A stretch of 64,000 nucleotides of DNA from Nicotiana tabacum (GCF_000715075.1 NC_134096.1:39815804-39879803), one strand, 5' to 3'. Shown: positions 1-12,498, counted from the first letter of the stretch. Notes: generated by a model from the letters alone, not told the origin. Numbers and translations: made by a program.

Positions 1-1420
1 AGTGGGCCCCACATCCACCAAAGTTTAATAAAATCCTTCTAAATCACTCAAGGAGATGGATTCATATGGTTGTTACGTGATTCTCTTGAAGCAAAATTCA
101 AACGAAATTTCTTAGCGTCTTAGCAACGTGAGATTTTGCAATTCTAAGGGAGCCCGGTATAATCTTTCTCAAGAACATCATACGAATTTTCCCCTACTTC
201 GATCCGCCATTATGTGTTCTTCGCAAAAGACGTGTGTTAGAGGAATTGTCAAGAGAAAATCGGTCCACATATGTTAAGGCTTTCCCTTCTTTTCTTTTGG
301 CATGATCTATACGACACAAACGAAACGAGCAAATGCACAACTTCCATAAATGACTCTATTCATAGAAGTATTAGAGGTGCCTATGTTCTTGAATTCGCAT
401 GTGTCTTATTATTACATCTTTTGTTCATGGGTCTCAGAAAAATACGTAAGTTGAATAAGTTTACTTCATGATATTACTCAAAGGCATAATGGTTTTATGG
501 CATCCCGAAAGATTTTATTGACGTACTTCTCACGCATTACATTCATTTATACATGTATATTGACCCATGACCAGATGGTGTTATATATGCATATATTTGT
601 ATATTATATATATATGGGATATGGGAAAAAGTTATGGCATTATATACGCACCACCACCTGATCAACTGGTATACGTTGATGATTTGCCCACAGTGGCCGA
701 GATGATATGATGGGATGCCCTTAGAGTCTTGATGATGTTATGAACACTTGTACCTATGCACGACATGAAATTCATACGCATATGCATGACACTATGAGTA
801 TTTCGTGATTTTCAGAGTTATTCAGACTTACATGTCAAGTCTTTTACTCCATGTTTCTCTCATGTCTATTACTTACTGATTTTCATTCCTTACATGCTCG
901 GTATATTATTTTTACTGACGTCCCTTTTGCTTGGGGACACTGCGTTTCATGCCCGCAGGTCCCGATAGACAGGTCGAGAGTCCTCCAAGTAGGCTATCAG
1001 CGCAACGGAAGATGTTGGTGCGCTTCATTTGCTCCGGAGTTACTTGTTTGGTCAGTATGATTTAGACGTATATTGTTTGGTATGGCGAGGCCCTGTCCCA
1101 ACCATTATGATAAGTATGTACTCTTAGAGGCTTGTAGATAGATGTCATTTATACGGATACTTGTATGGCCTTGTCGGCCTATATTTTAAGTATATAATGG
1201 ATCACATTGGCCTTATAGGCGCGTATGTCACAGGCATGAGTTTCTATATCCGATTGGGTTGTTCTATGTCGGGTATTCCCTCATGTTTACTCTGATTATT
1301 TCATTACGCCCTATCTGGCCCACTTACCCATGAAGATGTAATAAGAAAAATACGTTACGTTGGTACTCGGTTGAGTAAGGTACCGGGTGCCCGTCGCGGC
1401 CTTCGGTTTAGGTCGTGACA
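1..1420 (+). repeat. 5' LTR of element A, 3' portion
   Basis: Matches 6612-8053 through most of its length, with transitions and small indels. One 49-base stretch present in the 3' LTR near 6670-6720 is missing here. It ends TGACA at 1416-1420, directly before the primer binding site. Short ORFs inside are LTR sequence, not genes. Confidence 0.9.
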
Positions 1421-1424
1421 AAAG

Positions 1425-1436
1425 TGGTATCAGAGC
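1425..1436 (+). other. Primer binding site of A (initiator tRNA-Met type)
   Basis: TGGTATCAGAGC lies 4 bases after the LTR end. This is the usual 3'-end complement of plant initiator tRNA-Met used by many Gypsy and Copia elements. Confidence 0.9.
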
Positions 1437-4400
1437 AGTTCTGTCTTAAGGAGTCTACAAGTTGTGTCTAGTAGAGTCTTGTTTATGGGTGTGTCTTGCA
1501 CCACACTTATAAGTAGGAGGCTACAGGGCATTTAGGACTGTCACTCTTCCTTCTTACTCTAGATCGTGAGGTAGAGCTCAGTTGTAAGAACTCAATTTCC
1601 TAAACTCTATCTTATTCATAATACGATGATGCCTACATGCAAAAAGACGGTTGGTAAGAGATATAGTTGTGGAAGAGTTGAGTCAGAGGAACTCGATTTT
1701 TCCTGATGCTTATGATGAGTAAATATGAGGTCTTCAGCAGATCATGTGTGTACTAAGTTGTGTAAAAATTCTTGATAAGGAGCCTTAAGGCAAGAATATC
1801 TACCCACCCCTATGGTGGAGGGCAATGAGAGATTCAGAAGATAGATACAAGTTTTAATAAGTAGAAGGAGCAAGATGAAGAAGGGTATGAGGCGCCCGGT
1901 TAATGAAGATTGTCAGTATTTATGATTCAACCAAAGAAATATAAGCATTTTGAGTTACCTTCAACTTTAACAGAGGTATGTGCAAATGGCCACACCCATC
2001 TTAGTTATGCCCTATGATGGCTAACAGAATTAGTATGAGAGAAGACAGGAAGTCAGGATCTAGCTGGGGTTAGGGTAACCCAAAATGGTGGATGGATTGT
2101 TAGTATTAGCTGACATTTCCGAAGGATATTGCAAATGTGCTAATAGATCTCCTTGTGAGACACTTAGATGATGCACTCTAAAATAGTACAGCTAGATATG
2201 AATACTACAAAGATAGGCACTGGAAGCCTTGAAGGGATAAATATTACCTTAGTGTAGCTCCCGTCCCTAGTAGAGAAAGAATGTTAGGCAACCCAAAGAG
2301 CTAGTAGATGGAGCAAGGGGAAATAAAAGCAAAATAATGTCTTGTTCGAGTTTTCAGAATAAAGTGATTAGACTTAATGTTAGCGGGAAATAAGAAGAGA
2401 GTTAATGAAATATTATGAGTAAGATGTGATACATGGATGACAACGGTAGATCAAAAAGATGACAGTATTACAGAGTCTATAGTAAAGTGAAGGAAAGGAC
2501 GAGAGGTGATAGGCCTTGAGACAACAAAAGAGTATAGGCCATAAAGTCATATCCTCATTTCGAGAAATAAGTTTGTGACTCCAACGCGACTACCAGAAGG
2601 AAAGATTAGACCCCGAAGTAATAGAAATCAGTATGGATTGCTGAACAAGATAAACTAAACATGAATTAGGGACTGAGTGACTTGATAATAGTCGGTATCG
2701 TGAGAATTTTAGAATCCGTTCCGGTGATAATAGAATGGACAACCGAAGAAAATTCGTGAGAAATTCAGAGAATGGTCATTTAGGAAGACACTTCCCTAAA
2801 GCAAGTAATGTGAGCAAAGTTAAGCTTAAGGGACCGTATGTGCCAGTTATACTAAGTGTCACCCTCGCGAGTAAGGAATTTTGTTACCCTTGGTACAGAA
2901 GGATTACTACAAGGTGGGTAAGGATCATCAATGATGTGAAAGGACGCCAAAAGGGAAGAGGTAAAACATCTATTGGTAGATCGTCGTAGCTCTAAGCCTT
3001 AGTACTCCCCTAAAGGGGGGGGGGATATGGAGTGATGTGGCATTAAGTCAGAATTAAGTGGTTCTAGTAACTATGGAATGGTAAAGGACGAATGCAATAA
3101 AAAATGAGAAAGGGATGAGATTGTAATTATTCGAATCCTACAGATATGCTACGATTCCAGAATATTATGCAAACACGACGTCAAGGAGAGGAACTAAGGG
3201 GTTCCTGCCCAAGATGTTATTGATAAATAAGGAGCCAGTGCGAGACGTAAGTTAATATAAAGGAAATAATCCAAGAAAGATTATGCAGAATAGTGATATG
3301 AGAATGGGCCAATGAGTAGTTGATCCAGGAAGAGCCTAGTTATGGCTAGACAAGAGGATACAGACAAATCAATAGATCGTGCAAGATAAATATAGTAAAC
3401 CCCAACATGGGGAATTCAGTCTCGCAGATATGACATCGTGACCCTTGAGAAATATTCAGGTAGGAGTTGTGGTAGTTAAAGGTACCGTATGAGTATTACG
3501 AAAATAAATGAGAGTACCACTGGGAAGACAGTTAATATATCAGCTCATGAGCAACCCTACAAGCACAAGGGTGTGGAAGTAAGTAACTACGGATAATTAT
3601 ATGCGAGGAAGGACATCAAAAATTCTATCGGGTATACGACGTAATAAGCTCGTAGCTTTACAAAAGTCAGAGGGTCTTCCCCAAGTACTACAACGAAAGA
3701 CTAGCTGAGGAAATAAGGAAGAGGGCTTCAACTTAAGCACAATTACCTAAAGAGGAAATGGTCTTGTAACAACAGTCTCACAACAATATTGTATTCACTT
3801 CATAAGAAAGTGGCACCTATCGTGGCTAATGAACGGGAAGAAAAAAAAAATCAAAAGGTGATATTCAAGATCATATGGGTTGTATGGAATTCCAATATGT
3901 ATGGACACTAAGATAAGCCAAGTATTCGTGCAACACGTGGCAGAACGACCAGGAAAAGTAATTGCTTATATTTAAAGAAAATTAAGAAGGAACGCAAGGA
4001 ATTATTCGGTTAATGATTCAGAGTTAGTTACGTTATGAACTAACTTAAGGTTTTGGAGTATTATCCATGCAGCATATATGTTGACAATCATACAGCCGTA
4101 GAAGACTCCGGTATAAGTTAAAAGAAAGAATTGAGGCTATGTCATAGACAAAGGATTGAATTGTTAGAAGATTGTATCATGGACATTTTATAACGCCCAT
4201 GAAAGTCTAAGGTAATAACTAATACCAGGAGCCGCAGATCGGAAGATAGCATAAGCCTACATAAAGGCTGACCACAAGGAAGAGGAAACTAAAAAGTTAC
4301 ATCAACTAAGTAAATCAGGAGTCTGATTATTGGACCTAGAAAATTATTGAAATCGTGATTGAGAACATTGCAGAATCACTCTTAATGTCAGAGGTACAAG

Positions 4401-6042
4401 AGAGATAGTACAACAACCATATTCTATAACGACTCTACGAGAAAGCCAGTTAGAAGAGTACCAGTCTCATAAGAATTCAGTATGAAGCTCCCACCGGATT
4501 GTGTATGCACCAGAGGTGCAAGTATTATAATAGAGCTTCAAGATGTGGATGTGAACTATACTTGTGTTAAAGCGAGGTCATGCAAGAGATAGAAGATATG
4601 ATACGAGAGTTTAAGGTAAGTAAGGTAAAGGTGAATAACGTACGAGATACTTAAATGCAGAAGGTTGTGAATAGTCCATACTTCGGATAGGAGGCTAGAA
4701 GAGTGGGGATTCAGTATCCAAGAATGATAGCGGCGTCGTCAATGGCATGTCTTCCAGCCTATGGTTTCTAGGTATCGAGAAGTCTAATTAAGAGAGTAAA
4801 GAACAGTTAGAGATGATGTGATGTCTCTCTTGATGTTCCAGAATGACATAAGAAAATCTATGATGCAAGCAAGTTGAAGGAAGGTTGCGAGTAGTATAAA
4901 TAGATATGTGTAGGTCGCAAGCTAAAGTATGGTAAAGCGACAAGGTTTTAAGAAGACATTATAAGGAAATGCGAGTGAGAAGGCAGCGAGAAGGGATAAG
5001 TCCTCGGGATTAAGCCCTTGAAAACAAAAGAGCTGAAGGTTTGTCTAATTTATAGAAAGCCCAATATAGCCTGAATGAACTCTAAGGAGTCTAAGGCTAG
5101 TAAAATTTAGAAGAGATGGAATGTTGCCCTGATAGTAGAATAAGGATGTAATTGTGATAGATAAAGGATGACGTTTGGGCCTTCGAATGAGTAATGATTT
5201 GAAGGGAAAAAAAGGATTCCATGGACGGCATGGGATTAGAATGGCCCCCATAAGATGAATCACATTTGAATGCTATAAAATATAGTTATGAAAGTATAGT
5301 ATCGCCCCTAGGTGGATCAGTCTAATCATTCCAGATGTTCCCCGATGAGACGTAAGCCCTAGTGGCAATATATTACTTAAGAAGTTTCAAGTTATCAGTG
5401 GTAGATTGTAGATCAATATTGAGGTGAATCAACAATAGATGGATAAAGTTTCAACGTATGGGAGGAGATAAGGATGCCATCCTTTAGATGAACAGTAATA
5501 AGGAAGCATTGAAGGACTTGGATTTATACATCTATGATAAGAAGCGAGAGGGTAACCTGGAGTTTGGTAGCAAACTCTAGTAACGATAAATCCAAGTAAG
5601 AGTTATGGAAGTAAAGTCATGCAGATAGATAACCGGGTCTATGAAATAAGATATAACAATATTAGTAAGTTCAACAAAGTATCGAGCAAAGAATTTCAGT
5701 ATACCTATAGATGCCCAGAGAGTCATCTTATCAAGCTCTGTATATGCTTACAAAGTGAGGCCTAGAGATTGGCTAAAACTGGAGGAAAAAGGAGAGAAGA
5801 GTTGCATAGGCGCACATACAAGAAAAAAGTCGTACAGGGTGCATGACAGAAGGTAGCAAGAGTTACGAGATTGGAAGAATTCCGACCACATACCATGGTG
5901 TGAGAAAGAGGTCTAAAGAGGGGAATGCCCTGGCCTTTGGATTTATTCAAAGAATAGTTGCCTAAATTGGCAAGAAGAGTATTAAAGTATTCGCAAGCGA
6001 GAAAGATAAGTGCATCAGTCAACATTCGAGGACGAATATTCC
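1437..6042 (+). pseudogene. Eroded gag-pol of element A
   Basis: No frame stays open for long; the longest forward ORF is 84 codons (2735-2989). Remnants can still be placed. Near 2760-2810 a stretch reads GHLGRHFP, like a gag zinc knuckle that has lost cysteines. At about 3940-4010 the reading GKVIAY, then NYSVNDSELV, matches the Gypsy RNase H signature around its catalytic Glu. At 4050-4110 an FW then I-I-H-x-x-Y-M run fits the following helix. At about 4130-4215 QRIELLED fits the linker to integrase. These sit in the order gag, RT-RNase H, integrase expected of Ty3/Gypsy. The plus strand is strikingly rich in A and G. Cannot be functional. Confidence 0.7.
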
Positions 6043-6053
6043 AAAGGGGGGAA
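6043..6053 (+). other. Polypurine tract of element A
   Basis: AAAGGGGGGAA-type run directly before the 3' LTR, after the CGAGGACGAAT motif that precedes the PPT in many solanaceous Gypsy elements (the same motif precedes the PPTs of B, D and F here). Confidence 0.85.
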
Positions 6054-8053
6054 TGATATTACACCCCATGTTTTCGTACGTAAAAGTACGCCATAAGTAA
6101 ATTGATGAAAGTTCGGGAATGAGATTATTTTGAGATTATAAGCATTATGCTATTTCAAACAAGTGATGAGTAAATTCGTGAAGGTGAGAGGGTAAGAAAA
6201 TCAAAGAAAATAAGTTTCGTTGAAGGTTGTTGATTTGGGATAAAATATTATCCGAGCCATAATACCCGGTATTTATGGACTAGTAGCATACAAGGTACCA
6301 CATGGCCATGATAGTAAGGTGTATAAAGTGTGTTAAAAATAAGTAGTATTATAAGTAATTTGAGATAATTCTTAATTGTGTGGATAATTGGGTAATTATT
6401 AATTTTAGTGGGAGATTACCATGTAATTAAGGAATTAAGTGGATAATTATTAGATTAGTGGGGGGTTAATGAGTTTATTAAAGAAAGGGGGTGAATATTT
6501 GGATAAGTCTTAGGGATGCTAACGTGGAAGCCCACTATTCTTATTAGTGACTCATAAATAATGTTGCAAGGTGGCACATTTAAGAGGGTTTGGTGGCTAA
6601 GTCATCACCTAGTGGGGCCCACATCCACCAAAGTTTAAAAACATCCTTCTAAATCACTTAAGGAGATCGATTGTCTCTACAATATGAGGGATTAAGGTTC
6701 AGCCTATTTCATTCAAGGATTCATATGGTTGTTACGTGATTCTCTTGAAGCAAAATTCAAACGAAATTTCTTAGCATCTTAGCAACGTGAGATTTTGCAA
6801 TTCTAAGGGAGCCCGGTATAATCTTTCTCAAGAATATCATATGGATTTTTCCCTACTTCGATCCGCCGTTATGTGTTCTTCGCAAAAGACGTGTGTTGGA
6901 GGAATTGTCAAGACAATCGGTCCAGGTATGTTAAGGCTGTCCCTTCTTTTCTTTTGGCATGATCTATACGACACAAACGAAAGGAGAAAATGCACAACGT
7001 CTATTCATAGAAGTATTAGAGGTGCCTATGTTCTTGAATTCGCATGTGTCTTATTATTACATCTTCTGTTCATGGGTCTCAGAAAAATACGTAAGTTGAA
7101 TAAGTTTACTTCATGATATTACTCAAAGGCATAATGGTCTTATGACATCCCGAAAGATTTTATTGACGTACTTCTCACGCATTGCATTCATTTATATATG
7201 TACATTGACCCATGACTAGATGGTGTTATATGCGCGTATATATATATGGGATATAGGAAAAGGTTATGGCGTTATATGCACACCACCACCTGATCAGCTG
7301 GTATACGTTGATGATTTGCCCACAATAGATGAGATGATATGATGGGATGCCCTCAGCGACTTGATGATGTTATGAACACATGTACCTATGTACGACATGA
7401 TATTCATACGCATATGCATGACATTATGAGTATTACATGATTTACAGAGTTATTCAGAATTACATGTCGAGTCTTTTACTCCATATTTCTCTAATGTCTA
7501 TTACTTACTAATTTTTATTCCTTACATACTCGGTATATTATTTGTACTGACGTCCATTTTGCTTGGGGATGCTGCGTTTTATGACCGCAGGTCCCGATAG
7601 ATAGGTTGAGAGTCCTCCAAGTAGGCTATCAGCTCAGCAGAAGATGTTGGTGCACTCCATTTGCTTTGGAGTTGCTTGTTTGGTCAGTATGATTTAGACG
7701 TATATTGTTTGGTATGGTGGGGCCCTATCCCGACCTTTATGATAAGTATGTACTCTTAGAAGCTTGTAGACAGATGCCATGTATACGGATACTTGTATGG
7801 CCTTGTCGGACTATATTTTAAGTATATAATGGATCACATTGGCCTTATAGGCTCGTATGTCACAGGAATGAGTTTCTATATCCGGTTGGGTTGTTCTTTG
7901 TCGGGTATTCCCCCATGTTTACTCTGATTATTTCATGACGCCCCTTATGGCCCACTTACCCATGATGATGTAATAAAAACAATACGTTACATTGGTACTC
8001 GGTTGAGTAAGGTACCGGGTGCCCGTCGCGGCCCTTCGGTTTAGGTCGTAACA
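6054..8053 (+). repeat. 3' LTR of element A (2000 bp)
   Basis: Starts TGATATTACACCCC and ends GTCGTAACA, giving TG...CA ends. Bases 6612-8053 pair with 1-1420. An inverted, diverged relative lies at 20437-23017. It lacks the TGACG module and hairpin array that the LTRs of B, C, D and G share, so it is a separate family. Confidence 0.9.
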
Positions 8054-9417
8054 TTGCTGTACTTGTTTCTAGGTTTACTATTGTGCCCATTTAGACAACA
8101 TACCTATAGGATAAATAACATATGTTTGTTGTTGCCCATCTAGATACCATGCCTATAGGTTTTCAATTAATCGATCAATCAATTGTTTCTATTGCTTTTA
8201 GCACTACTCCTTTAGATATCATGACTATAGGATTCTAATCAATTAATCAGTCACTTTGTTACTTCATAGCATTATCATATTTAGACGACATGCCTATAGG
8301 GATAATTATATAAATATATTTCAACTGTTAGAAACCATGCCTATAGAACATTGTCATCTGCCTAAAAAGCATGCTTATAAAATCAGCACTAGTAATATGA
8401 TAACTCATATCGCTTCATTGCCTCGTCGTGTAAACAATTAGAAATCATGCCTATAGGACTTGCGATTCTTTAACCTGCCTATACGCTGCAGTACTCCCTA
8501 AATAATATTAATCAGAATCACATAGGAACCATGCCTATAGGATTTAACAACCCAAATACGTCTTAATTCTGAAACCATCTACTGCATAAATCTGATCGCG
8601 TGCTTTCGTGCTTATGTGTGGAGGCTAACTTGAGCTCTTCATTGTTATTATGTGCAGTCCTACCTATTTTGAATGTCGCCTAGTATTTATCATTTTGAGC
8701 ACCTTAAGTAAAGTCTAGAACCACCAAAATAGTAGGTCCAAAGCCTCATGGGTCATAGGCATGGGACGGGTAATGCACGCATAGGATACGGCTTTGAATT
8801 GAAATAGAGCGCCTTTAAGTAATAACTTCAACATAGTAATTGGGTAGCATGAAATGATAGTCTGTGCCCGCTGAATAATATGAGCAACCTCCTACCTCAA
8901 AGAAGTTGCGAAGTATTATTTATGTTGCACGGGGTGATCTTTTAGGCTGAAAAACTTAGGACCCCCCCTCCCCCTTCTTTATATGCTTGTTGTTCACCTT
9001 TAGTCATTAGTCACATATCAATACAATTGTACTCCTTCTGATCTTTAAAACATGTATCAATTATTCATATATTTAATTCTTATGTTATTTTTCCTTACAT
9101 TAGTCTATGTTATAATAGAAATTTCAACTTTTACATCCTTCTTCACTTTTATAATCACCTAGCTTAATTATTATTACATAGTGTAAATTCGGCCGGGAAC
9201 CATAATTATGGACCTCGAAGAGCCTAACTCCTTCTCTTTGACGTAATTTGAGCCCTTAACCGGTCTGTGGTGACATTGACTAGTCAAACAGAGTTATTTG
9301 CAAATAGGTTCCCTAACGCATCTTAAAATCATTAGGTAATGACTCTTGTTTTTAATACCCATTTAAAAGAGTTGCCACACGTCGAAGCCCGCTTTCACGA
9401 GAAAACGAGCCGTGACA
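8054..9417 (+). repeat. LTR fragment of family H, forward orientation
   Basis: Truncated on the left by the end of element A. Its right end, 9290-9417, is an inverted match of 9588-9718, where an H LTR end is followed by a primer binding site on the minus strand. So 9417 is read as the 3' end of a forward LTR. It holds the CCTATAGG motif series at 8103-8541, an AT-rich part at 9000-9180 and a run of C at 8964-8976. I see no gene in it. The Tat/Ogre-type assignment is inferred from the PBS of the facing copy. Confidence 0.55.
8103..8541 (+). repeat. Dispersed CCTATAGG motif series
   Basis: The 8-bp palindrome CCTATAGG or a one- to three-base variant occurs nine times (8103, 8152, 8224, 8293, 8340, 8383, 8450, 8478, 8534), usually within CATGCCTATAGGA. 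Spacing is irregular, 28-72 bases, and the sequence between the motifs is not repeated. Confidence 0.8.
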
Positions 9418-9566
9418 ATAAGGAAAATAGGGGAAGGGATGTGCATGTCATAACAATATAAACAAATAAATGAAAATGAGGGAAGGAATGTGCATGTCAT
9501 AGCAATTTAAACAAATAAGGGAAATAATCCACATAAGACAATTTCGTTATGGTAAGAGCCTTAGTA
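9418..9566. repeat. Short spacer between the facing H LTRs, with a two-copy tandem repeat
   Basis: Two copies of a unit built around ATGTGCATGTCATA and AACAAATAA lie at 9431-9469 and 9481-9518, period about 49. The stretch follows a minus-strand primer binding site, so it is probably the start of the leader of an H element on the minus strand. Confidence 0.55.
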
Positions 9567-9584
9567 TCCCCAGCAGAGTCGCCA
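9567..9584 (-). other. Primer binding site of a minus-strand H element
   Basis: On the minus strand TGGCGACTCTGCTGGGGA follows the LTR end GGGGTGCAACA after 3 bases. I associate this PBS with Tat/Ogre-type Gypsy elements of Solanaceae; that lineage call is from memory and is moderate only. Confidence 0.6.
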
Positions 9585-9587
9585 TAC

Positions 9588-9718
9588 TGTTGCACCCCGT
9601 TTTCTCATGAAAGTGGGTTTCGACGTGTGATAACTCTTTTTAAGTGGGTGTTAAAAGAGAAGAGTCACCACCTAACACTATTTAAGGTGTGTTAGGGCAC
9701 CTATTTGCAAATAACAGA
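9588..9718 (-). repeat. LTR fragment of family H, reverse orientation
   Basis: The first 130 bases from the PBS side are an inverted match to 9290-9417, including TTTCGACGTGTG, CTCTTTT, and CACCTATTTGCAAATA. It is cut at 9718, where a Gypsy pol tail begins. Confidence 0.65.
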
Positions 9719-9885
9719 TAGGTCTAAGAAGATTTATGCGGTGAAGGTCCAGTGGAGGGGTCAACCAATCGGGGATGTGACTTGGGAGACCGAGGAGGAC
9801 ATGCGAAGCAGATATCCACACCTATTCAGGCTCCAGGTATGATTCTAGACCCGTTCAAGTACAAACGTTTGTTTAAGAGGTAGAA
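9719..9885 (+). pseudogene. 3' tail of a Gypsy pol (chromodomain part)
   Basis: Translates to RSKKIYAVKVQWRGQP, then VTWETEEDMRSRYPHLF, the C-terminal chromodomain-like tail of Gypsy integrase, then an untranslated stretch with a PPT-like TTTAAGAGGTAGAA. It runs straight into an LTR at 9886. The matching stretch inside B (17281-17457) is clearly diverged from it, so this is the end of a second, related element whose body has been lost. It suggests a tandem or chimeric arrangement left of B. Confidence 0.8.
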
Positions 9886-12301
9886 TATAATGACCCGATC
9901 GGACCTTTTGCTTTTTAGATCCTTGTTCCCCTAATTAAGACTCCCCGTACGTGCCTTTACTGTTTTATGACTTGCGATGATGGTTGATTCGGGTTTGGAA
10001 GGGCTCGGGTTGAAATCGAAACACTTAGTTCCTCATTAGTGGCCCATAATGGCCAAGTTTGACTTGAGTCAACATTTTGAGTAAACGACCTGCGATGAGT
10101 CATTTCCACACCTGCGATGCTGCAAATGCAGTTGGGTTTACATAGAAGCGAAGTAAGGCTGGCCTGGGCAGGGTGCAGGTGCAAGGAATTTACCGCATCT
10201 GCGAGCCCGCAGGTACGAGCGAGGCTCCGCAGATGCGGAATTGAGAGAGGGGTCTGTTTCCGCAACAGTAGATGGAAGGCTACATAAACGGTTCTGCAAG
10301 TGCGGAACATGGAGCGGAGATGCGGACCTGAGGAATTTAAGTCGCTTCTGTAAAAGCGGGGAATTGACTGCAGAAGCGGTTCTGCAGGTGCAGATATATG
10401 GCCGCAGGTACCAAAAGCCTGGGCAGATTATTAAAACAAGGGCTCGCAATTTTTGCTTCATCTCAAACATTTCAAGCACGGTTTAGGCGATTTTTGAGAG
10501 GGTTTTCCAGGGGATTCTTGAGGTAAGTCCCTTGTGCTTATTTTTTATCAACAATATTGCTTCCCCTTTGATTTTTTCACCTAGTTGGTGTGTATTTAAG
10601 GTGTAAATTGGGAGTTTAAGGCTATGGATTTGGAGAGTTTGATTTGGGGATTTGGAGGACGATTTGGTGTCGGTTTTTAATAATTTGATATGGGTAGACT
10701 CATGGTTGAGTGGCCTTTTGGGTTTTTTTGACTTTTATCGAATTTCGAGACATGGGCCCGGGGGTCGGCTTTTGAGCCAATTTTTTATTTTGATTAATAA
10801 CTTAGCGTTTTCTTATGGAGTTGATTCCTTTAGCCCATATTGATTTTTATCGCATTATTTTTGGCTAGATTCGAGGCATTCAGAGGTCATTTCACGAGGT
10901 AAGGGTGTGTTGGAGTAGAGAGTTTCTCGTATTGAGGTAAGTAACAGTTCTAAATTTTGTTCTGAGGGTACGAAACCCCATATTATGTGTCATGTATTTA
11001 GTTTTGAGATGACACACATACTAGGTGACGGGCGTGTGGGCATGCACCATAGGAATTGTGACTTGGTCAAATTACGTGGAACCGTGTAGTTGTATAATAT
11101 GTTGTTATCTATACATTCTCCATGTATTAGAGAAATGTAACCACAAATCATGTTTAGACTACATGTTGGCATTGTAGGGACCCACAGAGATCGTGTACAT
11201 GTTGAATAATCTGCTAAATATTTGTTTGTACTCAGTCACGATTTATTTGTATATTACATCTCGGTCTCTATTGTTCATTTTTTATGCATCATATCATTGC
11301 TATTTGGGCTGCTTATTATGAGTTCTGAGAGCCCGAAAGACTGGATAGGTTGGCGACTGAGTGAGGCCGAGGGCCTGATTGTGAGGTATTATAATATAGC
11401 ACATGAGTTGTCCATGCGGATCCAGATATTATACTATTGTACGTGAGTTGTACGTGCAGCACATGAGTTGTTCGTGCAGATCCAGATATTATATTATAGC
11501 ACGTGTGTTGTCCGTGCAGATTATAGTGCTAGGGTTGAAGGAGCCCCTCCGAAGTCTGCACACACCCCACTAAGCGCAGGTCCCTACTGAGTGCGAGTGC
11601 CGAGTGTTGAGTGAATGGGAGGGCTGAGTAACTGTGGCCCTGAGAGGATGCATTTGATTTCATATTTTGTTGCACTTAGCTACCATGTATAACTGTCTTG
11701 AAATTTCTGAAAGATATTACACTCTGTTTCAGTTGAACTTGACATGAAATTACTGTTTTGGCCTTAATTGTCGAACTTGAAAGCATGCCTACCTTCCATG
11801 TTAAAAAAATCATTGTAATTGAACTATAACTGTAAAGCTCGTCACTACCTCCAGTTCTTTATTTAGTATTGTTACTTGCTGAGTTGGTTGTACTCATACT
11901 ATACCATGCACTTCGTGTGCAGATCGAGGTATTTCCGGACATAATGGGTGTTGATTTTCACGCACAGTTCATCTTCTAGAGATTTCGAGGTAGCTACCGG
12001 CGTTTCGCAGACCTTGTCTCTCCTTCCCTACATTTTCGCTTATTGTATTTAGTTTCAAACTATATTAGACATTGTTTTCCAGACTTGTGATGTATAGATG
12101 TTCATGTACTCAGTGACACCCCGATGTTGGGAATTTCCTCGTTGTATTTTAGATTTTCTATCCTGTTTATGAGAAGTTGTTATCATTTAAACTGTTTTAA
12201 ATCTGTTTTCTGTTTAAGTGTTGGAGTTATTTCATAAATGTCGGCTTGCCTAGTACCATGATAGGCGCCATCATGATAGGTCAAGATTTTGGGTTGTGAC
12301 A
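9886..12301 (+). repeat. 5' LTR of element B (chimeric head)
   Basis: From about 10095 to 12301 it matches the 3' LTR of B closely, including a GC-rich part of CGCAGATGCGG-like repeats (10140-10420), GAGGTAAGT sites at 10517 and 10933, the TGACG-type module at 11010-11050, hairpin repeats at 11399-11522 and the TGCCTA/TAGGCG hairpin at 12247-12267. Bases 9886-10090 do not match the 3' LTR head. The start reads TATAATGACCC where the family has TGTAACGACCC. Confidence 0.85.
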
Positions 12302-12304
12302 AGT

Positions 12305-12316
12305 TGGTATTAGAGT
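12305..12316 (+). other. Degenerate primer binding site of B
   Basis: TGGTATTAGAGT lies 3 bases after the LTR end; it differs from the canonical TGGTATCAGAGC at two positions. Confidence 0.75.
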
Positions 12317-12498
12317 TTAGGTTACATAGGTCTCACGAGTAATGAGAAGGTTTAATAGAGTCTTGCGGATGGGTACAGAGACATCTGTACTTATCTTCGG
12401 GAGGCTGCCAAACCCTTAGAAAATTTCACATTCTTGTATTCTTGTCGTGCGGATTTGTTGTTCCGGTAACTAAACTTTTGTATTATATTCTCTCACAG
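12317..12498 (+). other. Untranslated leader of B
   Basis: Shares the blocks TAGAGTCTTGCGGAT, then ACTTATCTTCG and GAGGCT with the leader of D (28046-28110) and, more weakly, of A (1470-1530). No ORF of note before the gag start at 12499. Confidence 0.6.

Larger units (their letters stand above)
1..8053 (+). mobile_element. LTR retrotransposon A (Ty3/Gypsy-like, 5' end outside window)
   Basis: Bases 1-1420 and 6612-8053 are two diverged copies of the same sequence in direct orientation, and both end in the same GTCGT(G/A)ACA. The first copy is followed at once by an initiator-Met type primer binding site, and the second is preceded by a polypurine tract. This is the standard order LTR, PBS, internal region, PPT, LTR. 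The window starts about 558 bases inside the 5' LTR, so the 5' target duplication cannot be read. The 4.6 kb inside carries only eroded gag-pol. Seen: paired LTRs, PBS, PPT. Inferred: Gypsy lineage, from the RNase H remnant. Confidence 0.9.

Noticed and set aside
271..471. 66-codon ORF, repeated with extension at 6787-7116
   Set aside because: LTR sequence of A; the frame differs in length between the copies and has no recognised motif.
3013..3024. Internal polypurine tract in A (run of G)
   Set aside because: A bare G run with no LTR start behind it and in eroded sequence; not enough to call a central PPT.
10138..10486. Overlapping ORFs of 81-117 codons on both strands, and the like at 18240-18633
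   Set aside because: They come from the GC-rich short repeats of LTR B, which lack stops in several frames.
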